A DNA stretch of 64,000 bases from Axinella damicornis (lineage: Eukaryota; Porifera; Demospongiae; Axinellida; Axinellidae), in contig OZ007517.1 of the NCBI GenBank assembly GCA_963931865.1, positions 10,370,399-10,434,398 of the forward strand. The letters are read 5' to 3'. The position numbers were made by a program, and so were the translations under genes. How positions within the stretch are numbered: the first letter of the stretch is position 1; the number at the start of each line of letters is the position of its first letter. The notes under the pieces are model-generated. The model was not told where the DNA came from, did no database searches, and saw only the letters and a program-made list of their open reading frames with translations. Of this stretch, positions 1 to 14,776 are shown one piece after another.

Positions 1-1281
1 TGTCGGCCACAAACTGGAGGAATGTCGATTCGTCTTCATCAAGACCTTTGTAAATCATGTTCTCTGGTGTACGTACAAGGAAGGGGAGGGGGGAGGAAGG
101 GGGAGGAGGGGGGAGGAGGGAGGGAGGGGGAGGAGGGTGGGAGGGGGGACGAGAGAGAGAAGGAGCTATGAGAAGGAGCTATGGTATACGCATATGACAA
201 AGAAGTTGCTAACTCATGAATGCAAGCAGATTATGCAAGTGCACTCCTCAAGCTAGTGGTGTATCTCACTGAATTTGAATTGTTCCTCCCATTCCTCCTG
301 CTTCTTGTCTTTCTGTGCCTTCAGCTTCTCATAGAGCGTTCTGTTATCATACTCATCCTCCGGACGCTCTGAACAAAAAAGGGGAAAAATGTCTAGTATA
401 TGACATCATTATGCTTCTGCATCTGCTAACTTGCAGCAGAAGGTAACCTTACTTCCAGCCATGGAGCGTACATTTTGAGAGCCGGTGATCCCTCCACTCT
501 ATGCTAGGTAGGTAGTTGGGATTATAAGTTGCTGACTGTGAACTGTACAAATTTGAGGGAGGGGTGATCACATGGGAGGGAGGGGTGATCACATGGGATT
601 GAGGGGTGATCACATGGGAGGGAGGGGTGATCACATGGGAGGGAGGGGTGATCACATGGGAGGGAGGGGTAATCACATGGGTACCAGGAGGAGGGGAAAG
701 GAGGGTGGATCACATGGCAATATGGTAAGGAGGGGTGATCACATAGATACAATGAGGGGGAAGGGCAGGGACATTTTCCAACAAACAAAGGGTACCGCTT
801 AGTACATTTTGACCACAGAAATGTTCGTGAATGGGATTGAGAATCTTGATTCCTTCTTGATTGCTTGGTCGTTCCCTTACGAACCTCTTCCTTGCTTGAT
901 TTACCAGGGCTCAAAGGATAAAATTGCCTCCTTAGCATCTGAGAAAATTATTGATCTTGCATGGTCTCTCACAGTTCGCCTTGATGATCACTAATTGCTG
1001 ATCCTGGTCACAAATGCTTCTGCAGGCAACACGCAGCTAAGTGACTACCCCTTGAACAAATACCCTCTTCACAAATACTGACTTTACTTCAAGGCAGGCT
1101 GGAGGTGGGCCTCTCAACTACTCAGTAGGGTCCAAAGATCAGCCGTTCTGCTCTAGCTATGTAAAGTATACAGAGCCTTACGCAGGGGTTGGTCTGGTTT
1201 CCTCACTTTCTCCCACTCCTCCTGCCTCTTCTTTTTCACCTCTTCAATCTCCTTCTCAGAGATGAAGGACTTCAACGCCAT
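1..1281 (-). CDS. PSME3IP1: PSME3IP1/FAM192A (NIP30) homologue, 3' partial
   Basis: Three exons are visible: 1182-1281, 270-368 and 1-63; the rest lies beyond the window edge. The start ATG is at 1281-1279. The protein begins [20 protein letters not shown] and later carries the stretches [20 protein letters not shown] and [12 protein letters not shown], which match the NIP30 domain of the human protein in order. Exon phases agree (the first exon leaves one base, the second one base, and AG starts the third). In vertebrates this nuclear protein binds the PA28-gamma proteasome activator (PSME3) and changes its partners; here that role is inferred from homology. The start lies 106 bp from the divergent ALKBH7 start, so a shared promoter is likely. 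The first intron holds a 20-bp tandem repeat and the second a G-rich tract. Confidence 0.9.
550..740. repeat. Minisatellite, about 20-bp unit
   Basis: About seven imperfect copies of a unit like GGGAGGGAGGGGTGATCACA lie in the first intron of the PSME3IP1 gene. Each unit carries a TGATCA palindrome. Short open frames across it are repeat artefacts. Confidence 0.85.
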
Positions 1282-1387
1282 GATTTTGCAGTCAGTATCC
1301 TCCGAGTTTTAGTCCGGATAATTCCGTTACACTATAAACAATAATTATTATAGTGTAGCGGAAGTATCCCAGTTTTGTCTTCTGAAG
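1282..1387. promoter_or_regulatory. Bidirectional promoter interval, PSME3IP1 / ALKBH7
   Basis: Only 106 bp separate the two divergent start codons, so both 5' UTRs and any shared promoter must fit here or overlap. The interval holds an imperfect inverted repeat at 1316-1369. No TATA box is evident in a convincing position. The promoter role is inferred from layout only. Confidence 0.6.
1316..1369. mobile_element. Small inverted repeat in a divergent promoter
   Basis: The arms (GGATAATTCCGTTACACTAT on the left, the reverse complement of GGATACTTCCGCTACACTAT on the right) pair almost completely around an AT-rich centre. It resembles a tiny MITE, but no target duplication is clear. Confidence 0.5.
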
Positions 1388-3288
<1,901 letters not shown>

Positions 3289-3623
3289 ACATATCCTCCA
3301 GCATCCATCCAAAAGTCTTCAGATGATACAGTGCCAGATGATGCAGAGCCATGGATGGAATACGCGTTGTTCGCATTATTGTCAGTATGTGAGTTGGGGA
3401 ACCACGATGTCTATTCACCAGTTCGAATATTCTTCTTGAGTTAGCTAACCTGTATAAAATTATGTTTGTAAGCTCCTGATGTTGTGACATTGTTCGGTTG
3501 TAAACTTTCATATCTGCTCAATGGAAACAAGACAAACTAGTTTTCAGTGTACAACAGAGTGGAGATGAAATACAGAATGAAGTCACAGGTACATTTACAG
3601 CCACACAGCCACGTCTGAGGTCT

Positions 3624-6600
3624 CTACTGCACCGCCACTGGAGCTGGTTGCATGGGCGGGAGCCTTTCCCCCGAGCCTGGTCTCCGGAGCCCTTCCATTT
3701 CCCGGATCCTCCCTCTCAGTCGACTTATCTCTGCCTTCTGCATCTCAACAATCCGGGAGTTGTCCGAGGGTTCCACCTTGGCCAGCCCAGTGGGGGGGAT
3801 GATGGGCTTTGTTCGAGCCAGTGCTGCCTGCTCATCAAAGCCCTGCTTGCGAGCTATGTTCAGTGTTGCTTCGAGGTCATGGGCGTTGGTGCGGGTTTTC
3901 TTGAGCTCACACCGCAGGTCATTAATCTCTTTCAGCAGGGAGACATTCTCCTGTGACGGTGTGTGGGTGATTGAGTGTGTGTGTTACGGTAAGTGAGTAT
4001 GTGTTGTTGTTTCATGTAGAAGAGTATGTGCCGTACCTGCATGACCCTGATGGTATCTGCCCTGTGAATCTCGGTGTCCTTGGTCAGCTTCTTCCGGAGA
4101 GAGGCCACGCTCCTTTCCAAGTGTTCTCGCTGTCGAGCGTACTCCAAGTGCATGTCTGTTTCTGCTGCTTGGTCGGCCTGGGCCGTCTGCACCACAATAT
4201 ACAGGAGGAATATCATCACAGCTTACAACACACCACCTCTCCTTGGTTGTACCTGGTCGTAGTCGTGGAGGTGCTTCCTGTAGAGAGTCTTGATGGCTTC
4301 CTTGAGGTCCTTGGGCTCTTGGATGAACCGGGAGGTGTTGTGCAGCCCCGCCTTCATTGTACGCAGCTCCACCTTAAGGTCGTGCACCTGCAGTTGGGAG
4401 GAGAGAGATTGAAGATAGCATGGTGGAAGGTGGTATTAGATGACGGCACAATCACGCACACACACACACACACATGCATGCATAAACAGTCATGCACACA
4501 CACACACACCTACCTGTTGTCTTTCCTGAAGCATCTCCCTGCTGGTGGCGTCTAGGCGGAGGTCCTTCTGTGTCATCGTCAGCTGCAGAGCCTTGTTATC
4601 ACGGCTGAACTCACTCAGCTCTGCCTCCATCTGTGATGGGTGGAGGGTGTGGGGACAGTGTAGTTGAATCACATGCGTGTGTTTCGTCCAGTGAAGTTTG
4701 GTTTGCAAGTCAAAAATGCAGTTGTATTTTATTACTGACCAATCAGAACCATCACAGATGACATCATGTCAATGGATTCTCAGGTGTAGTTTGCTGACAA
4801 GGGACTTGCAAACCACGGTACAATACTGCACAGCCTACGGCAGGTTCTGCACATGCACTTCTTGCATGTACAAGTTTACTTTGCAAAAGATCATCACTTC
4901 ATATTATTACCCTATGCCCTAAAGTCAGCTAGAGCCTCCCATCCGTATGCACTTCTGTCCGCACCTTTCTGATCTGTTCCTTCATGCGTTTGATTTCGTT
5001 CTCCCGCGGCTCCATCTGCCTGCGAAGCTCCTTGATCTTGTAATCCAGCACAAACTTGAACTTCTCCAGCTCTTGATTCTTCTTCTTCAGGTCATAGATA
5101 CGCTTCTCCTGCAAGAGGACGTGTATACGTTGAACATCTGTTTATTTGTGAGCTCTACATTGTCTCGTTCCCAGGCCCGGGAACAAGGCTACTCACAACA
5201 TAGACTCCCTACACGCCAACAACACACTCAGATGTACAAACATGCTCACATACTCCACAACAACACCTGCACAATACACACACACACCACACCCACCACT
5301 GACCTTATCCTGTATGGTGTCATCCCTCTCCTGTATCTCCTTCTTGAGTCCCTCAATGTCGGTCCGGAGTGAGGCGATGGCCCCGTCCCTCTTGCGGACC
5401 TCCTGCCGCAGACGCTGGATCTCCTCCTTCAGGCCCTCAATCTCACGCTGCAGACTCTCCACCTAACGTCAAGAATGAGGGAAGTGTTTTGCAATGGAGG
5501 TGGAACAGACACTGCACAGCTTTTTTAGAGAGAAGGTTAAGGCGTTGAGTTGTCTTCCAGCACAATAGCTTGTCTGGAACCAGTCAATGACTGACCTTCT
5601 TTGTGTGTATGCCCAGCTCTCCCCTGAGCCGGGTATTCTCCTCAAGGCGCTCCCTCAGTTGCCTCTCGTAGCGATTCTTGAGGTCCAGTATCTCCCGATC
5701 TGCGTCCTCCTCGGTCTGCCGCTGCAACTCCTCTCCCTCACGTAGCTGCTGACGCTTCTCATCTTCCACCTGGGGAATACATTAGGGATTTGTGCACATC
5801 TCAAAGAGCTTGTGCTTCACAATTCGTTGTCTTAAATTCACCCTCTTGAAATTGACAGTCTAGGGTGAAGTGCTAGAGTAACGTGCCTGGTCAAGCGCTA
5901 GAGTAACACACCTGTTCAAGTTGCATGTTCTTTTCCTGCAGTTTGGCCTCATAGTACTCCGTCAGTTCCTGCAGTGCCTTCTCTCGGGCATCCTCCATGT
6001 CTGTGATGCGACGCTCGTAGTCCTGCGTGTGTGTGCATATGTGTGTGTATCTTGGATCACCGAAGTTAGTAGCCCCACTCTCAGAACCATCCCAGTCAAA
6101 CGGAATGGAGAATATAAACGTGCAAACAGGCTGTGTGAGGTCCAACTACGTATGTATACATCCACCACAGCGTTGCAAGCCATTCTGTGCTGAGATCCAG
6201 GCATGCAAGGTGGTTGACAGAATAGCATTGGAATCTCTGGCATTTGACAAATTGGCTGCTAAGAGGATTGAGATCATGCAAACCAAATCAGGACCTGTTT
6301 TAGTCTCGTTCCCAGACCCCGAACTGGGACTGAGACTATACCTGTTTGGAAACATTTCGGTGCAACTGGATTACGTATGTAGCATGGGGTGTGTGTGATA
6401 GTATTGCAGGTGTTAATCTGACCTCCTGCAGCTTCTGGCTCCTAGCCTGCAGCTCCTGGTACTTCTCATACTCGGCCATCAGCTTCTGGTTGTTGGCGTT
6501 CTCTGCAGGACAGGATCGAGGTAGCATCACACATCACATCAGCAATGCATGCATCACACACGTACAACCACAGCAGCACATGTGCAAAACACACACACAT

Positions 6601-9600
6601 CTCCTTGTGCTCTAGGAAGCAAGGCTGTACCTATCTCCTGCAGTTCTGTGCCGTGTCTCTCGGCCGTCTCCTGAACCTCCTCCTCATGCCTAGCCAGCTC
6701 CTTCTGCTTGTCCGTGTGCAGTGTCTGTGTGTGTATGTGTGTGACGGTGACGGTGGTGAGGGAAGGAGTAGGCGGTTAATGGTGATAGCGTGTGGAGGAG
6801 TGAGTGATGGAAAATGCGTCGGTGAAGAAGCTGGTGAACTAGAGGTTGGGGTGAAGGGGGGACAGTAAGCTAGATCTACAACATACACAGTACGGAGACC
6901 CACTATTGAAGCTTGCAACATGGGTACCGTAGTACACAACAATGGGTATGGTTGAATGTCTGGACCTCATTCTTGGCCTTGAGGGCCTCAATCTCCTGGA
7001 GAAACTTGTCCGTCAGGTCTTTAATCTTCTCCCCATAGTTCATGTCCTTCAGTCGCAGCTGGTATTCGTTCTCCATCTTTAGTTCATCCACCCTTGTCTT
7101 CAGCTCTGACATGGTGGTGTTCTGGGGGAGGGAGGGAGGGAGGGAGGGAGGGAGGGAGGGAGGGAGGGAGGGAGGGAGGGAGGGAGGGAGGGAGGGAGGG
7201 AGGGAGGGAGGGAGGGAGGGAGGGAGGGAGAAGGAAGGGAGGGAGGGAGGGAGGGAGGGAGGGAGGGAGGGAGGGAGGGAGGGAGAATGAAGGTGTCATG
7301 AACAATGCTTGGAAGTAAAATGCAGAACCTGGGGAGTGTGTCTTCACAGCATGCAAGGCCTGACAACTCTACACACCTTTTCCTCCAGGTCAGTTTTTGT
7401 GACAAGCACTTCCTCAGAGTAGGTCACGTCCTTCTCCGACCTGATCCCCCTCCCATCCTTGTCGCTGACCCGGAATGCCAGCAGCGAGCCATCCACACCC
7501 ACCGAGAACAGGAAGCGGTCGTCATAGGAGACCCGCATCTGACGGGAGGAGGATGAAGGAATAACAAATATAATCCTTTATTCGCAGCTGCCACTGTCAC
7601 TCAAGTAGATGGGTCCGGCACCGTCTACGTCCAGCTTTCTCCATTCTTACTCAAATACACCAACACACATGTCCCTCCGTCCCACTCACCCTGGAGACGG
7701 CACCAGCATGTGCCTGGTGCTCCTGCCACTCCCCCGCATCGCTCAGTGGGAACTTGACTGCCCTCACGGTGCCCGAGCTTGTCCCAACAAACATCATTCG
7801 GCCAGAGTGGGAGAGGACCACCTGCGTCAGCACCACATCACCCCGCACTCACCTGGCGGAGGATCTGTGATGGTGGGAAAGGGTGAGGGGAGGGAGGTGT
7901 ATTGAAAGTGTACGTTGCAGTTAGCCAGTGAAGTTAGCTTTAAATTAATGTGTCCAAGAGCGCATGTCTTCTTCCCTCCCTCCCTCCCTCCCTCCCTCCC
8001 TCCCTCCCTCCCTCCGTCCCTCCCTCCCTCCGTCCCTCCCTCCCTCCGTCCCTCCCTCCCTCCGTCCCTCCCTCCCTCCCTCCCTCCCTCCCTCCCTCCA
8101 TCCCTCCCTCCCTCCCTCCTTCCCTCTCTCCCTCCATCCCTCCCTCCCTCCCTCCTTCCCTCTCTCCCTCCCTTCCCTTCCCTCACATTTGAGTCAGCCA
8201 GGATAATCTCCTTGAGTGTGCAGTCTGAACCAACGGCAAAGGTTGTACGTAGGTCGGGGGTGAACGCCAAAGAGGTGTAGCTGCAAGTCTTGAGCACGCT
8301 CTCCCTCTCTCGTTTGCACATCTGCACGTTCCATTCATATATCGCTCCGTCCATGCTGCAGCTGACCAGATGACTGTCATCAGGGCTCCACATGATGCAG
8401 CGGACCTGATAAGGAGGGGAGATGACAAAGATGAATACACGTATGTTGTGAACATGGTACTAAATACCACACAAACCTTCCCATTGTGTCCCTTGAGGTT
8501 CCCAATATTCTCAAAGGTGTAAGTGGAGAAGAGCTGGATGAGGTTGGTGTTCGCAGCGGCAAACATATGGCCACCATTGCTGAAGGCACACTGTATATTT
8601 GGAGAAGAAGGAAAGAAGCTACATATGTGTGACCTAAACAGAGTACCTCCATATAGTTTCAAAATGATCTACGGACTGATTCCTGGCACTGAGAAACCCA
8701 GGCCAGATCAAATTAGAATTTTTTGTTGCTCGATACTTTAGTGTGAGCAATGAAAAGCGAAAGGGGGAGTGGCCCTATTAGTATGCAGACCTGGAGAGCT
8801 TATTGACACTAATTATGTGCTACTGTAGGATGCCTGAGTACAGATTCATTTGGTCTCTAGACACTACATATGTTTTACCTCACACCTGAAAATACAGCCA
8901 GGGCTGCTGCCATGGCAACACAAACAGATTTTGTGGGAAGGATCAGTTGGAGCCAATGAACATGCAAACAACATCAGTCCCAACACATGTACACACAATG
9001 TTCATGCATAGTGTGGCCAATTAGTGACCTCTCCCAGACATCAGTCAACGCCAGATTCCAATTTTGAAGCCTGGAGACCTGGGAATGAGGCAAGTCTCAC
9101 GGTGTTCGCTCCAGCATACCTCTCTGCACCCTCGTATCATGAACTCCTTGAAGGACCGGACGTCATCAATGAGCAGGTTCATCAGCCGTAGCTTCTCGCT
9201 GAACCCCACCAGCACAAACAGCCCACTCGGGTGCAGTGCCACGCTGTACGCCTCCTCCTGGAACTCCTTGTAAAGATCCAGTGAGCTGTGTAAAGATACA
9301 GTTTTGTAACACTTCTTGATAGCAAAGATGAAGAGAGGAGGGAGGGAGGGGAGAGGGAGGGGGGAGAGGGAGGAGGGAAGAGGGGAGAGGGAGAAGGGAG
9401 ATGGAGAAGTAGAAGGCAGAGAAGGGACGAGCTTGCGTAGCCTCGTTCCCAGGCCGCGTGGGAGCCTGGGAACTAGGCTAGAGCTTGCGGGAAGGAGAGA
9501 AGAGGAGAGGAGGGGGGAAGGAAGGAGGGGGAAGCTTATATTTTGTAGCTTTATAGTCCTTTTATGAGCCCCTTGCACAAATTAACAGTCATGGTGAAAG

Positions 9601-10469
9601 ATATTGGAAGGGGTTAAAACTTTTAGATGTGCAGCTGTTTACTTGTTCTCGTAGTTCCAGATGCGGACAGACTTGTCCATGGAGCAGGTAGCGATGAGAG
9701 GCTTCCTGATGCAGACGTCCATACCTGTTACTTCTCCGTGGTGGAAGGATTGAGAGAGGAAGTCAAATGCCATTGTGCTCGTACCCTGAGGGAGGGAGGG
9801 AGGGAGGGAGGGAGGGAGGGAGGGAGGGAGGGAGGGAGGGAGGGAGGTAGGGAGGGACGGAGGGAGGGAGGAAGGGAGGGAGGGAGGGAGGGAGGGAGGG
9901 AGGGAGGGAGGGAGGGAGGGAGGGAGGGAGGGAGGGACGGAGGGAGGGAAGGAAGGAGGGAGGAGTAGCTAGCGATCAAAAGCTGGAGGTGTGGAAGGCC
10001 TGGGAACGAGGTTAGGGAGGGAGTGAGTGAGTGAAGGTAGCTTAATGGCTGGCTATCTACTGATATCTTCATGGGTGGTGTATGTGTGTAAGGAATGAAA
10101 ACACTTATTCCTGCAGGACATGGCCCACCTTGGCCTGCAGGTCGGCTGCAGAGAGTGTGAGGTTGTACAGCTGCTGTGTGCACGTGGTGCACACCACGTT
10201 CTCCTCACTGGGACTCAGTGCGAGGCTCAGGATGTCCTGGGTGGGTGTGGCCACCTCATCAGACTGCACAGGAACTGCAGCGGTTGGCTGGGCAGCAGGG
10301 TCCACCCAGATGCTCACACTCCGAGCCTTCTTGTAGACGTACCTGTCGTCAGTCTTTTCAAAGAGGTGTAGGGTGCCACTGCCCCCTGAACAAATGAAGC
10401 CTTTTGAGTATGTTGCAATGCACTCCACACGGACAGCATCTTTAGCAGCAGAGGTGGGAGGAGGACTGG

Positions 10470-10500
<31 letters not shown>

Positions 10501-12738
10501 TTGTCCAGAAGCAGTAGTTATACACACACATGCATATACATGCACACATGCACACACACACACAAACACACACGACAGACATACGTACATAGACTTCCTT
10601 GACACCAATGGGGACACCTGGCTGGGCGGAAGAGCTGTGACCACAAACTCGTTCTTGAGGTCCCCAACCTCAAACAGCTGCACCCTCCCACTGTCCGACC
10701 CAAGCACGAGACGGTCCTCTGAGATCCACGCCTGGCAGAGGTACGTCAGGGGTTCGGCCTTCATGAAGGCAAACTGTTTCAAGCTTCCCTCGCTGTACCG
10801 GAAGAGTTTGAAGAGCTTCTCCCCCACCACAGAGATCTGTGTGTTGTCCTGGGGGTTGAAGGACACCTGCCAGGGAGAGTAGAGCATAGGAACAGCTGCA
10901 TGACTTGTGTTGGAACAGCTGAATGACTTGCGTTTGGACAGCTGCATGACTTGTGTCTTTGAACTATTTTGCTCATCTCCTGTCCAATGCAGTGGAGGTT
11001 TCATGCAGGTCATGGGCCCCATTAACAGGACATCACCTAAAGGTACATTACCATTCAACAGGGGCTTTAGTGGAATTCGAACCCAGGACTGAGCCTGACC
11101 TGAGAACTAGAGACTCCCACTCAACCAGTGCACAGCCGAGGCTGTAGTTGGAGTTGGTAAGTAGCATCGGAGTCTCTGGTATTTGAGAGTGTGACGTGGG
11201 CAGTACCCTACAATGCCTGTAGTCTCGTGCCCAGACCACAGGGGGTGTGGTCTGGGCAGTACCCTACAATGCCTGTAGTCTCGTGCCCAGACCACAGGGG
11301 GTGTGGTCTGGGCAGTACCCTACAATGCCTGTAGTCTCGTGCCCAGACCACAGGGGGTGTGGTCTGGGCAGTACCCTACAATGCCTGTAGTCTCGTGCCC
11401 AGACCACAGGGGGTGTGGTCTGGGCAGTACCCTACAATGCCTGTAGTCTCGTGCCCAGACCACAGGGGGTGTGGTCTGGGCAGTACCCTACAATGCCTGT
11501 AGTCTCGTGCCCAGACCACAGGGGGTGTGGTCTGGGCAGTACCCTACAATGCCTGTAGTCTCGTGCCCAGACCACAGGGGGTGTGGTCTGGGCAGTACCC
11601 TACAATGCCTGTAGTCTCGTGCCCAGACCACAGGGGGTGTGGTCTGGGCAGTACCCTACAATGCCTGTAGTCTCGTGCCCAGACCACAGGGGGTGTGGTC
11701 TGGGCAGTACCCTACAATGCCTGTAGTCTCGTGCCCAGACCACAGGGGGTGTGGTCTGGGCAGTACCCTACAATGCCTGTAGTCTCGTGCCCAGACCACA
11801 GGGGGTGTGGTCTGGGCAGTACCCTACAATGCCTGTAGTCTCGTGCCCAGACCACAGGGGGTGTGGTCTGGGCAGTACCCTACAATGCCTGTAGTCTCGT
11901 GCCCAGACCACAGGGGGTGTGGTCTGGGCAGTACCCTACAATGCCTGCATGCTCACCTGATGCACAGTGTAGTTGGTGGCTCCGTTGCTCTTCACGGACG
12001 CCATCACCTTGGACTTCTCCCACTGCCAGTAGAGGAGGGTCCAGTCGGGAGAGGCCGCCTGGTGTGTCAAGTGCACATGGAGGCATGATTGGAGAGTACA
12101 TTAAAAGAATTACTAGATAGTCATATGAAGCAGCTAGCCTCGTTCCCAGTCCCACGCCCTGCTTTCCGTCGCTTGCAGTACGGTAAGCGACGGAAAGCTG
12201 GGCATGGGACTGGGAACGAGGCTATGAAGCAGCTAAATGTTTGCAAGTAGAGCCCAAGACTTTCCTATGGTACTGAGCATCAACCCTGCACAATACACAA
12301 CCAAGGTCAAGTGAAATAGTCTTGAGGTCGGAGGAAAACTATAGCCAACATTGGTTTGCAATGGATCACCTGTGAGATCAGATACTTTGAGTCTGGGGAG
12401 AACGCGAGGCTGGTGTACTCTTGCGAAGTGCATTCTGCAAAACTAAGCACCTTCCTCCTCCTCAGTGTGGTCAGATCGAAGATGGTGATTGTGGGTCTTT
12501 CACTCTTCTTCTCTGCAATAGCTGCATATCTCTTGTTGGGACTGACAGCCAGTGCAGTCATTCCCTCACTCCCAGCACTGCAGGGAATGAACTTCTGCAC
12601 CTTCTGGTCGATGTTGAAGACAACCAGGTTGGCCCCGGAAGGGTAGATGATACTCTGTTCGTCCAGGTACCAGACATTGTTGGCAACATCACCCTTCAGA
12701 CCAAAGGAGTACTTGGGTTGGGCTACTGCTATTGACAT
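3624..12738 (-). CDS. CFAP57: CFAP57 (WDR65) homologue, cilia- and flagella-associated WD40/coiled-coil protein
   Basis: Twenty-one exons on the minus strand: 12370-12738, 11957-12058, 10589-10866, 10129-10465, 9643-9785, 9120-9285, 8477-8590, 8187-8405, 7690-7864, 7377-7538, 6966-7121, 6631-6724, 6423-6502, 5912-6022, 5596-5769, 5304-5462, 4965-5108, 4514-4630, 4253-4387, 4037-4186 and 3624-3950 (stop 3626-3624). They join to about 1,236 residues against 1,250 in human. The N-terminal half is WD40 repeats ([46 protein letters not shown]). The C-terminal half is coiled coil ([36 protein letters not shown]). The family works in motile cilia, at the base of inner dynein arms. One exon (7690-7864) carries an extra C in the 7841-7844 run that breaks the frame. 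The donor of the 10129-10465 exon was placed at AAG/GTGGGC because reading on hits a stop. Confidence 0.93.
7122..7286. repeat. GGGA array (CCCT on the sense strand) touching a CFAP57 acceptor
   Basis: About 40 copies of GGGA begin right at the exon edge at 7121. On the sense (minus) strand this is a CCCT array ending in CAG at the 3' splice site, so it replaces the normal polypyrimidine tract. Confidence 0.95.
7975..8180. repeat. CCCT array (GGGA on the sense strand) downstream of a CFAP57 donor
   Basis: The array lies just past the donor of the 8187-8405 exon, whose sense sequence runs GTGAGGGAAGGG into GGGAGGGA. It contains CGTCC, CATCC and CTTCC variants in a higher-order pattern. Confidence 0.95.
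9438..9480. mobile_element. TAGCCTCG-type palindromic MITE, 43 bp
   Basis: Ends TAGCCTCGTTCCCAGG and its near inverse. Exact 9-bp duplication GAGCTTGCG at 9429-9437 and 9481-9489. It lies in a CFAP57 intron. Confidence 0.9.
9786..9962. repeat. GGGA array touching a CFAP57 acceptor
   Basis: It starts at the edge of exon 9643-9785. On the sense strand it is a CCCT array running into the 3' splice site, with occasional GACGG, GAAGG and GTAGG variants. Confidence 0.95.
10466..10500. repeat. Poly-G run (poly-C on the sense strand) at a CFAP57 acceptor
   Basis: About 23 consecutive G at 10478-10500 next to the 10129-10465 exon. The sense strand shows a poly-C tract ahead of CCCCAG. Runs of this length are prone to sequencing error. 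Confidence 0.85.
11045..11140 (-). mobile_element. tRNA-derived SINE-like repeat, copy 1
   Basis: Read on the minus strand it contains a Pol III box B (GGTTCGAATTCC) about 45 nt after a CACTGGTTGAGTGGGAGT segment that resembles box A, then a shared tail. It is similar over about 100 bp to the copy at 18229-18340. It lies in a CFAP57 intron. Confidence 0.65.
11193..11950. repeat. 56-bp minisatellite with a hairpin in each unit, about 13.5 copies
   Basis: The motif CAGTACCC recurs every 56 bp from 11201 to 11929. Each unit holds GCCCAGACCAC and GTGGTCTGGGC, a perfect 11-bp inverted repeat with a short G-rich loop, next to TAGTCTCGTGCCCAG, which resembles the end of the TAGCCTCG MITE family. 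Copies are nearly identical, so the array is young or homogenised. On the sense strand it starts a few bases after the CFAP57 donor at 11957. Confidence 0.95.
12135..12224. mobile_element. TAGCCTCG-type palindromic MITE, 90 bp
   Basis: Nearly perfect palindrome with an inner CTTTCCGTCGCTTGCAGTAC arm. Exact 9-bp duplication TGAAGCAGC at 12126-12134 and 12225-12233. It lies in CFAP57 intron 1. Confidence 0.93.
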
Positions 12739-14328
<1,590 letters not shown>

Positions 14329-14776
14329 GAGCTTATCTTGCACCCCTACACACACACACCTCTGGTTGTATCCACTCATGATGTAGTTATCGAGCCCTCA
14401 TGCACTGTATATCACCTCTCCAGTGTCCCGCTTTCTATACAAGATTGACCCTCTTTTCTGCATGGATGGAGAGTGGGCTCTTTGTTACCAACTTGAGCTC
14501 AGGGGGGGGGGGGGACGGGACCTTTGCTGACCTGTTATGGTGACGGTTGGTAACACAGAACCCTCTAATTTCCATTGCATGATGTTGTGGGCAGTTGAAA
14601 AACCAAAGCAGAAAACTGTATCCATTGCATACTTTCCCTAGCTGTTTGTGGGCTGCATGCATATGGCTGTCTTCCACTTCATGCAGCACAAACTGGTTCA
14701 CTGTTGTGGAGTTTCTGAAGACTACACACATACACACAAGAGATCATAGAATGGAGTGTATGATGATAAAGTGTTG
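14329..14776. other. Intergenic region between convergent genes
   Basis: It lies between the 3' ends of RUVBL1 (+) and NDUFB9 (-) and must hold both 3' UTRs. It contains a G run at 14502-14513. No further exon, RNA gene or transposon end is recognisable. Confidence 0.6.

Noticed and set aside
7834..7864. A 31-bp intron in CFAP57 exon 7690-7864 as an explanation for the frame break
   Set aside because: GTGAGTGC...CAG could be read as an intron, but it would be far shorter than any neighbour and would delete residues that align with human; a one-base indel explains it better.
7042..8393. Frames rich in Gly-Arg-Glu or Pro-Ser-Leu
   Set aside because: Translations of GGGA/CCCT arrays; the flanking true CFAP57 exons are in other frames or bounded by splice sites.
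11193..11950. CRISPR-like regular array
   Set aside because: Units are head-to-tail with no unique spacers, the setting is a eukaryotic intron, and no cas gene is present; it is a minisatellite.
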